DNA from: a virus
Length of the DNA stretch: 37,946 nucleotides
IMG/VR virus record: IMGVR_UViG_3300010883_000129
Span: 1-37,946 of that record
Direction: 5' to 3' (one strand)
In this document: positions 7,607 through 14,839 of the stretch, piece after piece
Numbering within the stretch: position 1 is the first letter of the stretch
Layout: every line of letters begins with the position of its first letter
The notes under the pieces: model-generated
Database searches by the model: none
Told to the model about the DNA's origin: nothing
Seen by the model: only the letters and a program-made list of their open reading frames with translations
Made by a program: the position numbers and the translations under genes

Positions 7607-8299
7607 CTATTTTCCGTTAGGAACTATATTTCCTTGACCGTCCAACTTACTTGGAAGTAAAGGATTAAATGTTTTCGTGTGGTAGTATGCATTGAATGAA
7701 ACAGATCGCCTACTGCCATCACCACGAAAAGGATATACTTGATGTAACAGCCAGGAAGGAAACATATACATATGTCCAACTGTAGGTTTTATTCTCATAT
7801 GTGTGGGTGTCAAACCTGCATCTCTTCCATCAATAAATTCTAAATAACCTGCATAGTCTTTTTCATTATCAAGAGTAATTGATCGTGGAACATCAGTAAA
7901 TAGTACACAAGATAACAGACCATCATGTTTATGTATGGGATTGAAATCACCTGCGACTTGATCATTCATCCACGCACCTGTTATTATAAATTTTGTTATC
8001 TCTGTTTTATTAATCATGTTCTTGCAATAAGCACTGCCTATATTACTAAAGAATTGCAACATGCTAACACCGTATTCGTTACATGTTTTTTCTAAAAACT
8101 CATTGGTAATTTTTATTTCTGTTTTCAAATTACCTGCAAGATCTTTTGAATGATCCAATTCTTTTAATTTTTTATCATCTCTTAGTGCTGAGTCCATGTA
8201 TTTGTTCAATTCAAATATATAGAAATCTGGTAACTTAATCTCTAACACCAATGGTGAAAAAGGAAAGTGTGCTTTAGCTTCAAGTTTTTGTTGAGTCAT
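7607..8299 (-). CDS. 2OG-Fe(II) oxygenase family protein
   Basis: A 230-residue protein resembling the putative 2OG-Fe(II) oxygenases common in marine phages. The double-stranded beta-helix core carries an HKHDG segment (residues 123-127), a distal His186 in WLLHQVYPF and an Arg pair at 197-198 in RRSVSFN, fitting iron and 2-oxoglutarate binding. The substrate is unknown; related phage enzymes are suspected to modify nucleic acids or proteins. I chose the ATG at 8299, which has AGGAG five bases upstream, over the ATG at 8332, which lies deep in the upstream gene. It still overlaps that gene by 20 bases. Confidence 0.82.
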   Translation of the reverse strand: MTQQKLEAKAHFPFSPLVLEIKLPDFYIFELNKYMDSALRDDKKLKELDHSKDLAGNLKTEIKITNEFLEKTCNEYGVSMLQFFSNIGSAYCKNMINKTEITKFIITGAWMNDQVAGDFNPIHKHDGLLSCVLFTDVPRSITLDNEKDYAGYLEFIDGRDAGLTPTHMRIKPTVGHMYMFPSWLLHQVYPFRGDGSRRSVSFNAYYHTKTFNPLLPSKLDGQGNIVPNGK

Positions 8300-9257
8300 G
8301 TTTCTCCTGTTTTTTAAATAAGTCTTCTGCATGAATTAACTCACCTTTTTGATGTAGGCTTTCATGCACTTGCCTATCAAAATCTTCATTGAGTAATGTG
8401 GTTCTATGCTCGGGTGATTCACCACATACTTCTCTAAATTTACAGCCACCATAGTTGCCACACGCAGTAAAGTTTGCAGGATAATAACCTACATCCCAAA
8501 AGGAATCAGCCACAGACAATGAGTATTGAGCATCTATATACCACTCATCGATGGAAGTTTTAGATACATTAAATACTGTACGATTAAATCTACAAAAGTT
8601 AGCACCTGTTTGCACTCCTTCAATTATAAAACCTTTTATAGGTAATCCCATTATTTCACGAGCCGCCCACAAATATGCATACACTTGATTGTTTGGTCTA
8701 TACATTTTAAAGTACTGCTCACCCAAAGCCGCTTTGGTTGTCTTAGTATCACACAAATACAATTCACCTGCAAATAAAACTATCTTATCTATACGACCAG
8801 AGAATCTATGATTGCCGAAAGGAACTTCAAATCTTGTCTCAAGGCAGGGGGCACCATCTGGCATGGCAGCTATTGAAATGGTATCATCCCAATATTCTTC
8901 CGCTCTCCAAACAATTGCCCTAAGAGCCGCCTCGAGTCCCCTTGCTTTATCTTCTGCGCCTTGTAAATCTTCTCCATAGTTTTTCAAAACATATTGAATA
9001 GCTTTTGTTACTGATTCATCTTTACTTTGTTTGTTAAATTTACCTGTGTCCAATATCTCAAAGCCATCATGAACTGCTGAACCAAATCCAGTTACAGTAC
9101 CATATGATTTCATCTTGTAACCATTTAGGTTTGTAAGATTATATAATCGTGGGCATGCTAAGAATGATGAAAGACTTGATGTATCCCATACATTTTGTTT
9201 AGGTTTACCATCTTTATATTCATACTTGGGCAACTTAACTGAATCTAATAAATCCAT
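8280..9257 (-). CDS. RecB/Cas4-like PD-(D/E)XK exonuclease with Fe-S cysteines
   Basis: A 325-residue nuclease of the PD-(D/E)XK superfamily. It shows an early SLSSFLACPRLY segment (Cys35), a GSAVHDGFE motif, RIDKI followed by LYLCDTKTTK (the catalytic Asp and D-x-K core), and a C-terminal CGNYGGCKFREVC cluster. One early plus three late Cys is the pattern that holds a 4Fe-4S cluster in Cas4 and AddB-type nucleases. It probably resects DNA ends for recombination with the ATPase at 6745-7554. It starts at the stop of the upstream small gene. Confidence 0.88.
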   Translation of the reverse strand: MDLLDSVKLPKYEYKDGKPKQNVWDTSSLSSFLACPRLYNLTNLNGYKMKSYGTVTGFGSAVHDGFEILDTGKFNKQSKDESVTKAIQYVLKNYGEDLQGAEDKARGLEAALRAIVWRAEEYWDDTISIAAMPDGAPCLETRFEVPFGNHRFSGRIDKIVLFAGELYLCDTKTTKAALGEQYFKMYRPNNQVYAYLWAAREIMGLPIKGFIIEGVQTGANFCRFNRTVFNVSKTSIDEWYIDAQYSLSVADSFWDVGYYPANFTACGNYGGCKFREVCGESPEHRTTLLNEDFDRQVHESLHQKGELIHAEDLFKKQEKHDSTKT

Positions 9258-9496
9258 TATATATCCTTAATCAGTACATCAAGTATACTGCCTTGTGTTA
9301 CGGGTTCGGGCGTCTTTACCTTTGCCGTCTTACTAGTAATCCGCTTACCCGCTTTTTCTGCTGACCTAATATTCTCACGAGTCTTTTGAAGATAAGAAAC
9401 AATAGTTTGTAATTCTTTTTCATTGCTCGCCAATTCATTAGGATCTTTTTCCAATAGTTCCGTTGGTATGACCAACTCATTATCTTTTTTTGGCAT
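9257..9496 (-). CDS. Small charged hypothetical protein
   Basis: A 79-residue protein of unknown function with a Lys/Glu-rich, probably helical middle (about residues 15-55) and a basic KAGKRITSKTAKVK patch. It has AAGGAGGC upstream and directly precedes the RecB-like nuclease, with its stop overlapping the nuclease start. It may be a partner or regulator of the nuclease, by position only. Confidence 0.65.
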   Translation of the reverse strand: MPKKDNELVIPTELLEKDPNELASNEKELQTIVSYLQKTRENIRSAEKAGKRITSKTAKVKTPEPVTQGSILDVLIKDI

Positions 9497-9644
9497 AGAT
9501 AGCCTCCTTTAATTCATTCCATAAATATGTAAAAGCCATGAGTCTGCTATCTTCAGATGTAAAATCATAATTGTCTTCTACTTTATCCATGATGTCTATG
9601 ATTATTTGTTTGTTTATTAAGTGTATTTCTTTTGGTTCTTTCAT
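9480..9644 (-). CDS. Small hypothetical protein (54 residues)
   Basis: A short leftward gene with ATG at 9644 and AAGGAGGC six bases upstream, ending at 9480 in AYAKKR-like codons that overlap the next gene by 17 bases. The product begins MKEPKEIHLINKQ and is acidic in the middle. It fills an otherwise empty gap in the operon and keeps the overlapping-gene style of its neighbours. Function unknown. Confidence 0.6.
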   Translation of the reverse strand: MKEPKEIHLINKQIIIDIMDKVEDNYDFTSEDSRLMAFTYLWNELKEAIYAKKR

Positions 9645-9652
9645 GTGCCTCC

Positions 9653-9868
9653 TTAAAAAGCTATGTGTAAATTTCTCAACACATCTTCGGTTTCTCTTGT
9701 TACCTCTTGTAACTTATATACTTTAAATGTTCTGTCTTCATTGTCATCTGTTGGTTCAAACATTTCTTTTAACATATCGTTGTTTGATGTTCCTCTTGGA
9801 AAGAGAGCATAGTCAAAGTATTCATAACCGTTGTCTTGTATAGTAAAGGTTGCTAATACATTTTTCAT
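9653..9868 (-). CDS. Small hypothetical protein
   Basis: A 71-residue protein of unknown function, predicted soluble, with a beta-rich start (VLATFTIQDNGYEYFDYALF) and a helical end. Its ATG overlaps the stop of the previous gene (ATGA), indicating coupled translation. Confidence 0.6.
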   Translation of the reverse strand: MKNVLATFTIQDNGYEYFDYALFPRGTSNNDMLKEMFEPTDDNEDRTFKVYKLQEVTRETEDVLRNLHIAF

Positions 9869-10131
9869 TCTGGGTCAGTACCTTCTTTGCCAGAATCAAA
9901 GTCCAAAACATTTTCAAAACCTTGCGATTGTTCCAATGGGCTGACCCCTCGTATGGTTGCATCTGGTATCGTAACCAACCCCATTGTGAGTTTGTTTGAT
10001 ACATATTTTCTGGAAGTCTTATCCCACTTGATATCTCCAGACATTACTTTTTTAGCCGCACTATCTTTGCTCGGTGCTTCTACAACCCAATGTTGTGTAA
10101 ACATATGGGACGTCACTACATCATATTTCAT
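9865..10131 (-). CDS. Small hypothetical protein
   Basis: An 88-residue protein of unknown function, starting MKYDVVTSHMFTQHWVVEA with a beta-strand pattern and an acidic tail. AAAAGGAGATAAAT precedes the ATG. It is translationally coupled to the 71-residue gene that follows. Confidence 0.62.
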   Translation of the reverse strand: MKYDVVTSHMFTQHWVVEAPSKDSAAKKVMSGDIKWDKTSRKYVSNKLTMGLVTIPDATIRGVSPLEQSQGFENVLDFDSGKEGTDPE

Positions 10132-10144
10132 ATTTATCTCCTTT

Positions 10145-10408
10145 TTACATTATATAATAATTAACAATTCCCGTCAAGAAAATAAATGAAGCTACAGCAT
10201 TTACTGTTATCAATGCTCTGTCGTGCCACAACATTCCGACGGTTAACCAACCACAAACTCCTATTAGATGTAAAAATAAATTGTATGGCGTAAAGTTTGT
10301 GGTGGTAAATACCATAGCAATTAAAAGAATAACAGATGAAGTCCATTTAATATACCATGAAATGTCACCTTTGGGTGTAATTTTATTAACATTAAAATGT
10401 TGGTTCAT
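10145..10408 (-). CDS. Small membrane protein, DUF6552-like
   Basis: An 87-residue protein with three likely membrane segments (about residues 18-37, 43-60 and 64-84). The WYIKWTSSVILL start, the GWLTVGMLWHDRALI linker and the closing hydrophobic helix match a small marine-phage membrane family I associate with DUF6552. It probably sits in the host inner membrane; its role is unknown. It overlaps the gene before it by 17 bases. Confidence 0.7.
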   Translation of the reverse strand: MNQHFNVNKITPKGDISWYIKWTSSVILLIAMVFTTTNFTPYNLFLHLIGVCGWLTVGMLWHDRALITVNAVASFIFLTGIVNYYIM

Positions 10409-10589
10409 ATTCTATTCCTTGTTCATGTAATTTTTTATATCTTTCATACAAATTCTTAGCCTCATGGTAGTATCTCCACTTACCATCAAACTCTGCTCCG
10501 TACATTTCATCTGCCCAATATTTAAGTTGAGCAGGGACATATTCAATTCTATCGTCTGTGCTAGTGGATAGTTTTGCTGATGTTGACAT
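10392..10589 (-). CDS. Small hypothetical protein
   Basis: A 65-residue protein rich in Tyr, Glu and Lys (YWADEMYGAEFDGKWRYYHE), probably helical and soluble. GGGAG lies before the ATG. It overlaps both neighbours, as is usual in this operon. Function unknown. Confidence 0.55.
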   Translation of the reverse strand: MSTSAKLSTSTDDRIEYVPAQLKYWADEMYGAEFDGKWRYYHEAKNLYERYKKLHEQGIEYEPTF

Positions 10590-10890
10590 TGTACTCCCAA
10601 TTTTCTATTGCATCTATTTCATCTTCACCTCGTTCCCTCATGGCACGAGTATCTTCTTGTATTAATGCACCAAAGCCACCCAAGTTACTCATAATAGTTT
10701 CAAAGATAGCCATAGTATTTTCGTTGCCTATGCTCAACACAGACATACGAAGTCCTACTTCCATGAGTGCCGAGTGTATCATGTTTATAGGATACTTTTT
10801 AGACAACTCTGCTACGGGTTGTTTTAAATCAGCACAACATTCTATAAAAAGTTTAGCATCACCCCGCAATTCATTATTCTTTTTGCTCAT
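10561..10890 (-). CDS. Hypothetical protein
   Basis: A 109-residue protein, mostly helical by composition, with two Cys (FIECCADL) near residue 18 and an acidic C-terminal third. GGAGAT precedes the ATG. Its start overlaps the preceding stop by four bases. No known family recognised. Confidence 0.62.
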   Translation of the reverse strand: MSKKNNELRGDAKLFIECCADLKQPVAELSKKYPINMIHSALMEVGLRMSVLSIGNENTMAIFETIMSNLGGFGALIQEDTRAMRERGEDEIDAIENWEYNVNISKTIH

Positions 10891-11207
10891 AAGATATCTC
10901 CTTCCTCTGTCATTAGTAGCAAAGACTCCTTCTCCAAAGAAGAAGTTATAAGTACGCCGCTTACCTCCTCTTTAAAGGTGAGGTGGTCGTATTTGTTTTC
11001 GTCTACTTCTATCTCATCTTTCATCTGTACCTTAAATGCTTTGATATACTGATGAAATTTCATTTTTAAGTTAAACGGTTTTTCCGTTTTTATCTCAATG
11101 TAAGGCTCATCTTTATCAGAGTTATTGAGATGATCTACTGCTTTTTCTAAAGCGACCGACAAATCTATCGACTGCAATAGGTTGTGAGTCTTCGGATTGA
11201 AAGGCAT
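10887..11207 (-). CDS. Hypothetical protein
   Basis: A 106-residue protein of unknown function, with alternating charged and hydrophobic residues (EIKTEKPFNLKMKF) suggesting beta strands. The start at 11207 is taken because AGGAGG lies five bases upstream; upstream in-frame ATGs at 11228 and 11234 lack a site. It overlaps the preceding gene by 86 bases in a different frame. Confidence 0.58.
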   Translation of the reverse strand: MPFNPKTHNLLQSIDLSVALEKAVDHLNNSDKDEPYIEIKTEKPFNLKMKFHQYIKAFKVQMKDEIEVDENKYDHLTFKEEVSGVLITSSLEKESLLLMTEEGDIL

Positions 11208-11475
11208 AGTCCTCCTGTTGGGTTTCATAATCATTTAGATCCTCATCCAAATCATCATTGTGTTTATAGTTATCTTTGTCAAGGTGAACACGATAGCCGT
11301 CCATTACAAAGTCTCCATCTTCTAATATTTCAAGCAAGTCTTCAGCTTGATCATATGTTTTTTGTAGTTCTCTTGATATGCCCTTCTCTGACATCGCAAG
11401 GTTTGGGAACCTTTTATGTGTCATCGCATGATATCCTTCGTAAGGTTTAGTTTTTACTTTTTTAGATTTTTCCAT
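11122..11475 (-). CDS. Hypothetical acidic protein
   Basis: A 117-residue protein with a basic N-terminus (MEKSKKVKTK), an acidic middle (DDLDEDLNDYE) and a short basic, serine-rich tail. The start at 11475 has AGGAG upstream. The tail is encoded within the 86-base overlap with the next gene, so it may be a late extension into that frame. No known domain. Confidence 0.58.
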   Translation of the reverse strand: MEKSKKVKTKPYEGYHAMTHKRFPNLAMSEKGISRELQKTYDQAEDLLEILEDGDFVMDGYRVHLDKDNYKHNDDLDEDLNDYETQQEDYAFQSEDSQPIAVDRFVGRFRKSSRSSQ

Positions 11476-11624
11476 GTTAATACTCCTATGTATATAAAAA
11501 ATATTGCTAAAAGAATTGCAAAAGGATTCTGCATATTCTTCTGTGTTAACACACCTACAATAGTGTAGGTTGGTATGCAAGTCAAGGTTACTATCACGAG
11601 TATACTTGTGATGCCATTTATCAT
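11454..11624 (-). CDS. Small two-helix membrane protein (56 residues)
   Basis: A short gene with two hydrophobic helices (about residues 5-26 and 34-50) joined by a short polar turn and ending in a basic WKNLKK tail. Its ATG overlaps the stop of the cyclotransferase gene (ATGA) and its end overlaps the next gene by 22 bases. The size and layout would suit a small holin-like or host-membrane protein, but nothing proves this. Confidence 0.5.
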   Translation of the reverse strand: MINGITSILVIVTLTCIPTYTIVGVLTQKNMQNPFAILLAIFFIYIGVLTWKNLKK

Positions 11625-12043
11625 GCCCAACCCTTCACTTGTCCTGTCACTCCTCCGATCGTGCTTGATTTTATTTCTGCGAGTTTCATGTACTTATCGG
11701 TAGATGGATATATAAAAACAATAGCTTGTTCCACAGATCCAGAATTGTCAAAAGGTTTTACGTCTATAATGAATGGCACGTATCCTGCATTTGTTTCTAT
11801 GGCGTTTACTCTATCCATTACAGAAGGCGTTACTGTATATAATTCTCCTATTATTTTATAGCCTTGCGAGTCTTCCGTGAAGGACATGATTGGAAAAGCC
11901 AAGCCGTACCCATGTAAATCAAAATCATTTAGTACAGTTACGGCAGGATGTATTAAGGTAGATCCCCCACCTAATACACTATTTAATCTATGTCCTCTTT
12001 TCAATGTACCATACACGAAAAGGCTAGTTGTTTGTGTCGTCAT
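11621..12043 (-). CDS. Gamma-glutamylcyclotransferase-like (AIG2/GGCT fold) protein
   Basis: A 140-residue protein of the GGCT/AIG2 fold: LFVYGTLKRGHRL (glycine-rich YGTL loop at 11-14) and a likely catalytic Glu83 in AIETNAGY. Characterised relatives cyclise gamma-glutamyl groups to 5-oxoproline or cut gamma-glutamylamines. The same left arm has an amidoligase and a class II glutamine amidotransferase, enzymes that could make or move glutamyl/amide bonds, so a joint pathway is plausible but inferred. AGGAG precedes the ATG. Confidence 0.8.
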   Translation of the reverse strand: MTTQTTSLFVYGTLKRGHRLNSVLGGGSTLIHPAVTVLNDFDLHGYGLAFPIMSFTEDSQGYKIIGELYTVTPSVMDRVNAIETNAGYVPFIIDVKPFDNSGSVEQAIVFIYPSTDKYMKLAEIKSSTIGGVTGQVKGWA

Positions 12044-12317
12044 TTTGTTCTCCTATTCTAGTTATTTTTTGTATGCAGTTGGTGGGTATAACTGTACCCC
12101 CACCACCACATTGACTATCTTCATCTAATGATGATATAAGAATGGTGATATCGCTATTCTGTGTAAGCAACCAACCGACACAAGTAACGGGTCTTAGCTT
12201 TTGTTTTCTTAGTTCATCTAGTTCTTGCCAGGTGTTATCATCCGACATTGCATCGAGCCATTCCACTTGGACAAGATTCAAATCTTTTTTTAATAGTTTG
12301 TGTACTATCTCATTCAC
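12024..12317 (-). CDS. Small hypothetical protein
   Basis: A protein of about 97 residues with a WQELDELRKQKLRP stretch, a CVGWLLTQNSDITILISS core and a late CGGGG turn; function unknown. I favour the GTG at 12317, which has GAGGAGGG about seven bases upstream; an ATG at 12335 is possible but has no ribosome site. It overlaps both neighbouring genes by a few bases. Confidence 0.55.
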   Translation of the reverse strand: MNEIVHKLLKKDLNLVQVEWLDAMSDDNTWQELDELRKQKLRPVTCVGWLLTQNSDITILISSLDEDSQCGGGGTVIPTNCIQKITRIGEQNDDTNN

Positions 12318-12801
12318 AATTTTCACCCTCCTCATCTGTACAAAGAAGCATTTCCTCTATATGTCGTCTAGCTTGTTCTTGTGCCGTTTCCATTGAATAA
12401 ATGTGTTGACGGCTGACAGTTGTTTTATTCTTGAGATTATATCTCTCCAACATTTTCCGTGCGTGTTCTGGTTTGTATTCTATAACAACACGCCTCCCAA
12501 TTCTATGAACTTTAACATTGATGAGTGAGTCATACAATTTCTTTTGATTCATATCGTTAACCCAATCTTGATACAGCTTAACATCATTCTGGGCATAACT
12601 TTTATGCCTACGTCTATAGTAAACTCCGCCCCCCTTTACAGCCTTACGGCTTGTTTCTAGAATCAAATCATACACATTGGTACATTCATCTTCGTTGACA
12701 CAATATCTGTCATCGTCCTCATTATCATTTTCATATTCCCAGATGGCGTGTGTGTAACGAATTTGCATGGCTTTAGGTGGTAGTAATTTATCAAGTCTCA
12801 T
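12310..12801 (-). CDS. Hypothetical protein, first gene after the 12.87-kb promoter
   Basis: A 163-residue protein with an acidic segment (YENDNEDDD), a basic tract (YYRRRHKSY) and a C-terminal helix containing ETAQEQARRHIEEM. No domain is recognised. AAGGAGA lies 12-13 bases before the ATG at 12801. It is the first gene behind a consensus-like promoter at 12869-12896, so it probably opens the operon that runs to the RecB-like nuclease. Confidence 0.65.
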   Translation of the reverse strand: MRLDKLLPPKAMQIRYTHAIWEYENDNEDDDRYCVNEDECTNVYDLILETSRKAVKGGGVYYRRRHKSYAQNDVKLYQDWVNDMNQKKLYDSLINVKVHRIGRRVVIEYKPEHARKMLERYNLKNKTTVSRQHIYSMETAQEQARRHIEEMLLCTDEEGENCE

Positions 12802-12868
12802 GTCATATGTCTCCTTTTAAAAATTTGATGATGCTCATAGCTTTCCATGTGCATCGGTGCTTAAAGTA

Positions 12869-12896
12869 ATATTATCATGGATAGAATATTTGTCAA
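12869..12896 (-). promoter_or_regulatory. Leftward promoter opening the 12.8-kb operon
   Basis: On the minus strand, consensus TTGACA (12891-12896) is followed after 16 bases by TAATAT (12869-12874), with TG one base ahead (extended -10). A GGATAGAATA copy (12879-12888, plus strand) of the repeat family of the adjacent iteron region lies inside the spacer, so a repeat-binding protein could control it. Confidence 0.65.
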
Positions 12897-12905
12897 GCAT
12901 TATTC

Positions 12906-13110
12906 CGATTGATGTCGGATAGATGTCGATAGGTACGGTTTGGTGGGATGGGTGGCACAAAACCCCCATATATCCTTATATACATACGATTTATAATATA
13001 TTATATTATTATATATATAGTATATATAGATACAAGTAACATACAAGACATCACTTGCCCCCCTTAACCAATAACAGTACCTATCGTATTCTATCGGTAT
13101 TCTATCCGAC
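12906..13110. repeat. AT-rich segment flanked by phased inverted repeats (origin-like)
   Basis: No gene is supported here. Three repeat units beginning with C at 12906, 12916 and 12927 (CGATTGATGT, CGGATAGATGT, CGATAGGTAC) face an inverted set at 13081, 13091 and 13102 (CTATCGTATT, CTATCGGTATT, CTATCCGAC). Perfect 10-base inverted pairs are 12914-12923 with 13101-13110, and 12927-12936 with 13077-13086. Between them, 12968-13032 is almost pure A/T. Repeats spaced one helical turn apart around an easily melted stretch are typical of iteron-type replication origins; regulatory binding sites or a large terminator hairpin for the upstream cassette are alternatives. Confidence 0.6.
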
Positions 13111-13860
13111 TTATGCGGCAGCCCCTGATGTATCATGGGATCGTAAATGGCTACGTGATAATCTATAAACCGAATTGCCATGTAGCACATGATTAAATAC
13201 AGTACGTATGGTAGATTGCCCATTTGTATCACGTTTGTTTGTTGGTCTAATGGTAACATTCAATTCCATAGCCTTAGCATTTTTAGGTATAAGCCAACTT
13301 GAATCATAGTTTACTAAGTTTTTAACAGCATACTTAGTGGTGTCTGCCCATGTTGATGTCCATGCATCTTTATCTTTATGGTTTACTAATTTAAGCCATG
13401 TATCCTTTTGTTTCATAAGTTTCATTAGATTGGGAAAAGATTTTTGAATACTTTTGCTGTAACGTAAATGATTTAATTGAAATTTACTGAAGTTACATGG
13501 ATCTTTTTTATATGAAGATGTGAACATATCTCTAGAAATAGCAGTACCTTTGAAAATAAAATGAGTTACTTTTTCTCTAGGTCTGGCAGGATAGTTACCG
13601 TGATACTGTTCACACACATCCCATGAGGAATTGTAAAGTGTACTTTTATCTTGTAACATTACACCGAATTGTACATCTTTCAAATATAAACTAGATCGCA
13701 ATGATGCACTATTTTTATATACCTTCTGTGTGTTTGCCCAAACCCATTTGCCGTCCAGCATTCTAGTAGTTCTGAACAAAAGTTGGTTAGTTTTGTCAAC
13801 GGGTATACCGAATGTATATGTTTTATCCATAGTATAAGTTAAGTTAGGCATAAAGCTCAT
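13111..13860 (-). CDS. Hypothetical protein of the amidoligase cassette
   Basis: A 249-residue basic protein (many Lys, Arg and Tyr) with no recognised domain or membrane segment. It follows the glutamine amidotransferase by one base, with AGGAGG before the ATG, and is the last gene before the iteron region. Its position suggests a third part of the amidoligase/amidotransferase system, perhaps the substrate or an accessory subunit. This is inference from layout only. Confidence 0.7.
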   Translation of the reverse strand: MSFMPNLTYTMDKTYTFGIPVDKTNQLLFRTTRMLDGKWVWANTQKVYKNSASLRSSLYLKDVQFGVMLQDKSTLYNSSWDVCEQYHGNYPARPREKVTHFIFKGTAISRDMFTSSYKKDPCNFSKFQLNHLRYSKSIQKSFPNLMKLMKQKDTWLKLVNHKDKDAWTSTWADTTKYAVKNLVNYDSSWLIPKNAKAMELNVTIRPTNKRDTNGQSTIRTVFNHVLHGNSVYRLSRSHLRSHDTSGAAA

Positions 13861-13861
13861 A

Positions 13862-14827
13862 TTAAATTCCTCCTGTTATGTTGGCGTGGATGTAACTTGC
13901 TACACCCACAGGGTTTTCCTCACAAAGTTCTACAAGTTCTTCTTTATCTCTTGTTGAGATATCATCCCATTGTATATGTTTGCCGTTGTACATTACATTA
14001 TCTTCCTTAATAATTTGCTTATCAATTTGATCTTTTGTAAAACGTGTGTGATCTTCGAGTTGTTTGGGGGTGTCCAATGTAGTATGCCCCCCTTTAGCAT
14101 ACGTTTTGTATCCACCATATCCACTATATGTTTTGTCGTATGTTCCATACCATCCAGCATCATCATCATCATAATTCCATTTGTCTTTAGCCATATCTTT
14201 CATGGTGTTGGTTTCAAAGTCATAATACTTATCTCTGACACCATACGTTGATGGTTGGATGGAATAGGTATTGGATAGCCAACCTACATTGTCCATGTTT
14301 TTACCCTCAGATTCATTGTAGATAACAAACTCTTTGGTTTTGCCGTCAAGAAATAATAACTTGTCAGTACCAATAAGTTCCTCAATCATTTCTTGCCACT
14401 CAGCATTGTATAGTAGCTTGGGATTGGCTGAGAGTTGTGGTCGCAATACCCATTTGACAAACTGATGTGTGTCTGATTTGTTGTCATCAATCATAGGTGT
14501 TGGTAGTTGTGGTCCGTTGTGCATCACCCACATATCTCTGTCATCACCTTTGGCTTTGGATAGAACAATGAATGGGTGGCTCATGGCTCTGTTAGTATCT
14601 CCGTTTGTATTGAATCTGAAATGTATACCCATATCAGAATCTATATTTTTGTACTTATCCCATAGCTTTTCAATATCCTTGAAATTTTTTGGAACGATTT
14701 TGTGTGTATGCAACTTACCTTGATTGCAAAACATCAGACCAAAACCGTCTGGATTATTTTCGTAAGCCGTTTCTAATAAGCCTTTGTTTAGTTGACTTGG
14801 ATTGTCAGTTTTAATAATTAAACACAT
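13862..14827 (-). CDS. Class II glutamine amidotransferase-like protein
   Basis: A 321-residue Ntn-hydrolase-type protein. After removal of Met1, Cys2 (MCLIIK) would be the nucleophile that frees ammonia from glutamine. Further motifs fit the fold: NPDGFGLMF (25-33), GIHFRFNTNGD (67-77), SHPF (83-86) and MHNGPQL (102-108). The C-terminal third (about 210-321) is Gly/Tyr/Lys-rich with no recognised domain. It directly follows the amidoligase gene by 12 bases and has GGAAGGG upstream. Such a pair could supply ammonia, or a glutamyl group, to a ligase reaction; the target is unknown. Confidence 0.85.
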   Translation of the reverse strand: MCLIIKTDNPSQLNKGLLETAYENNPDGFGLMFCNQGKLHTHKIVPKNFKDIEKLWDKYKNIDSDMGIHFRFNTNGDTNRAMSHPFIVLSKAKGDDRDMWVMHNGPQLPTPMIDDNKSDTHQFVKWVLRPQLSANPKLLYNAEWQEMIEELIGTDKLLFLDGKTKEFVIYNESEGKNMDNVGWLSNTYSIQPSTYGVRDKYYDFETNTMKDMAKDKWNYDDDDAGWYGTYDKTYSGYGGYKTYAKGGHTTLDTPKQLEDHTRFTKDQIDKQIIKEDNVMYNGKHIQWDDISTRDKEELVELCEENPVGVASYIHANITGGI

Positions 14828-14839
14828 ATGATACCCTTC

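Noticed and set aside
11476-11580. Upstream extension of the gene at 11122-11475
   Set aside because: The added N-terminus is an out-of-frame reading of the two-helix membrane protein gene and lacks a ribosome site; the ATG at 11475 has AGGAG.
12900-13259. Open frame of 119 codons on the minus strand
   Set aside because: It runs through the AT-rich repeat region, overlaps the end of the supported gene at 13111-13860 in another frame, and its low-complexity Tyr/Ile product looks like translated AT repeats.
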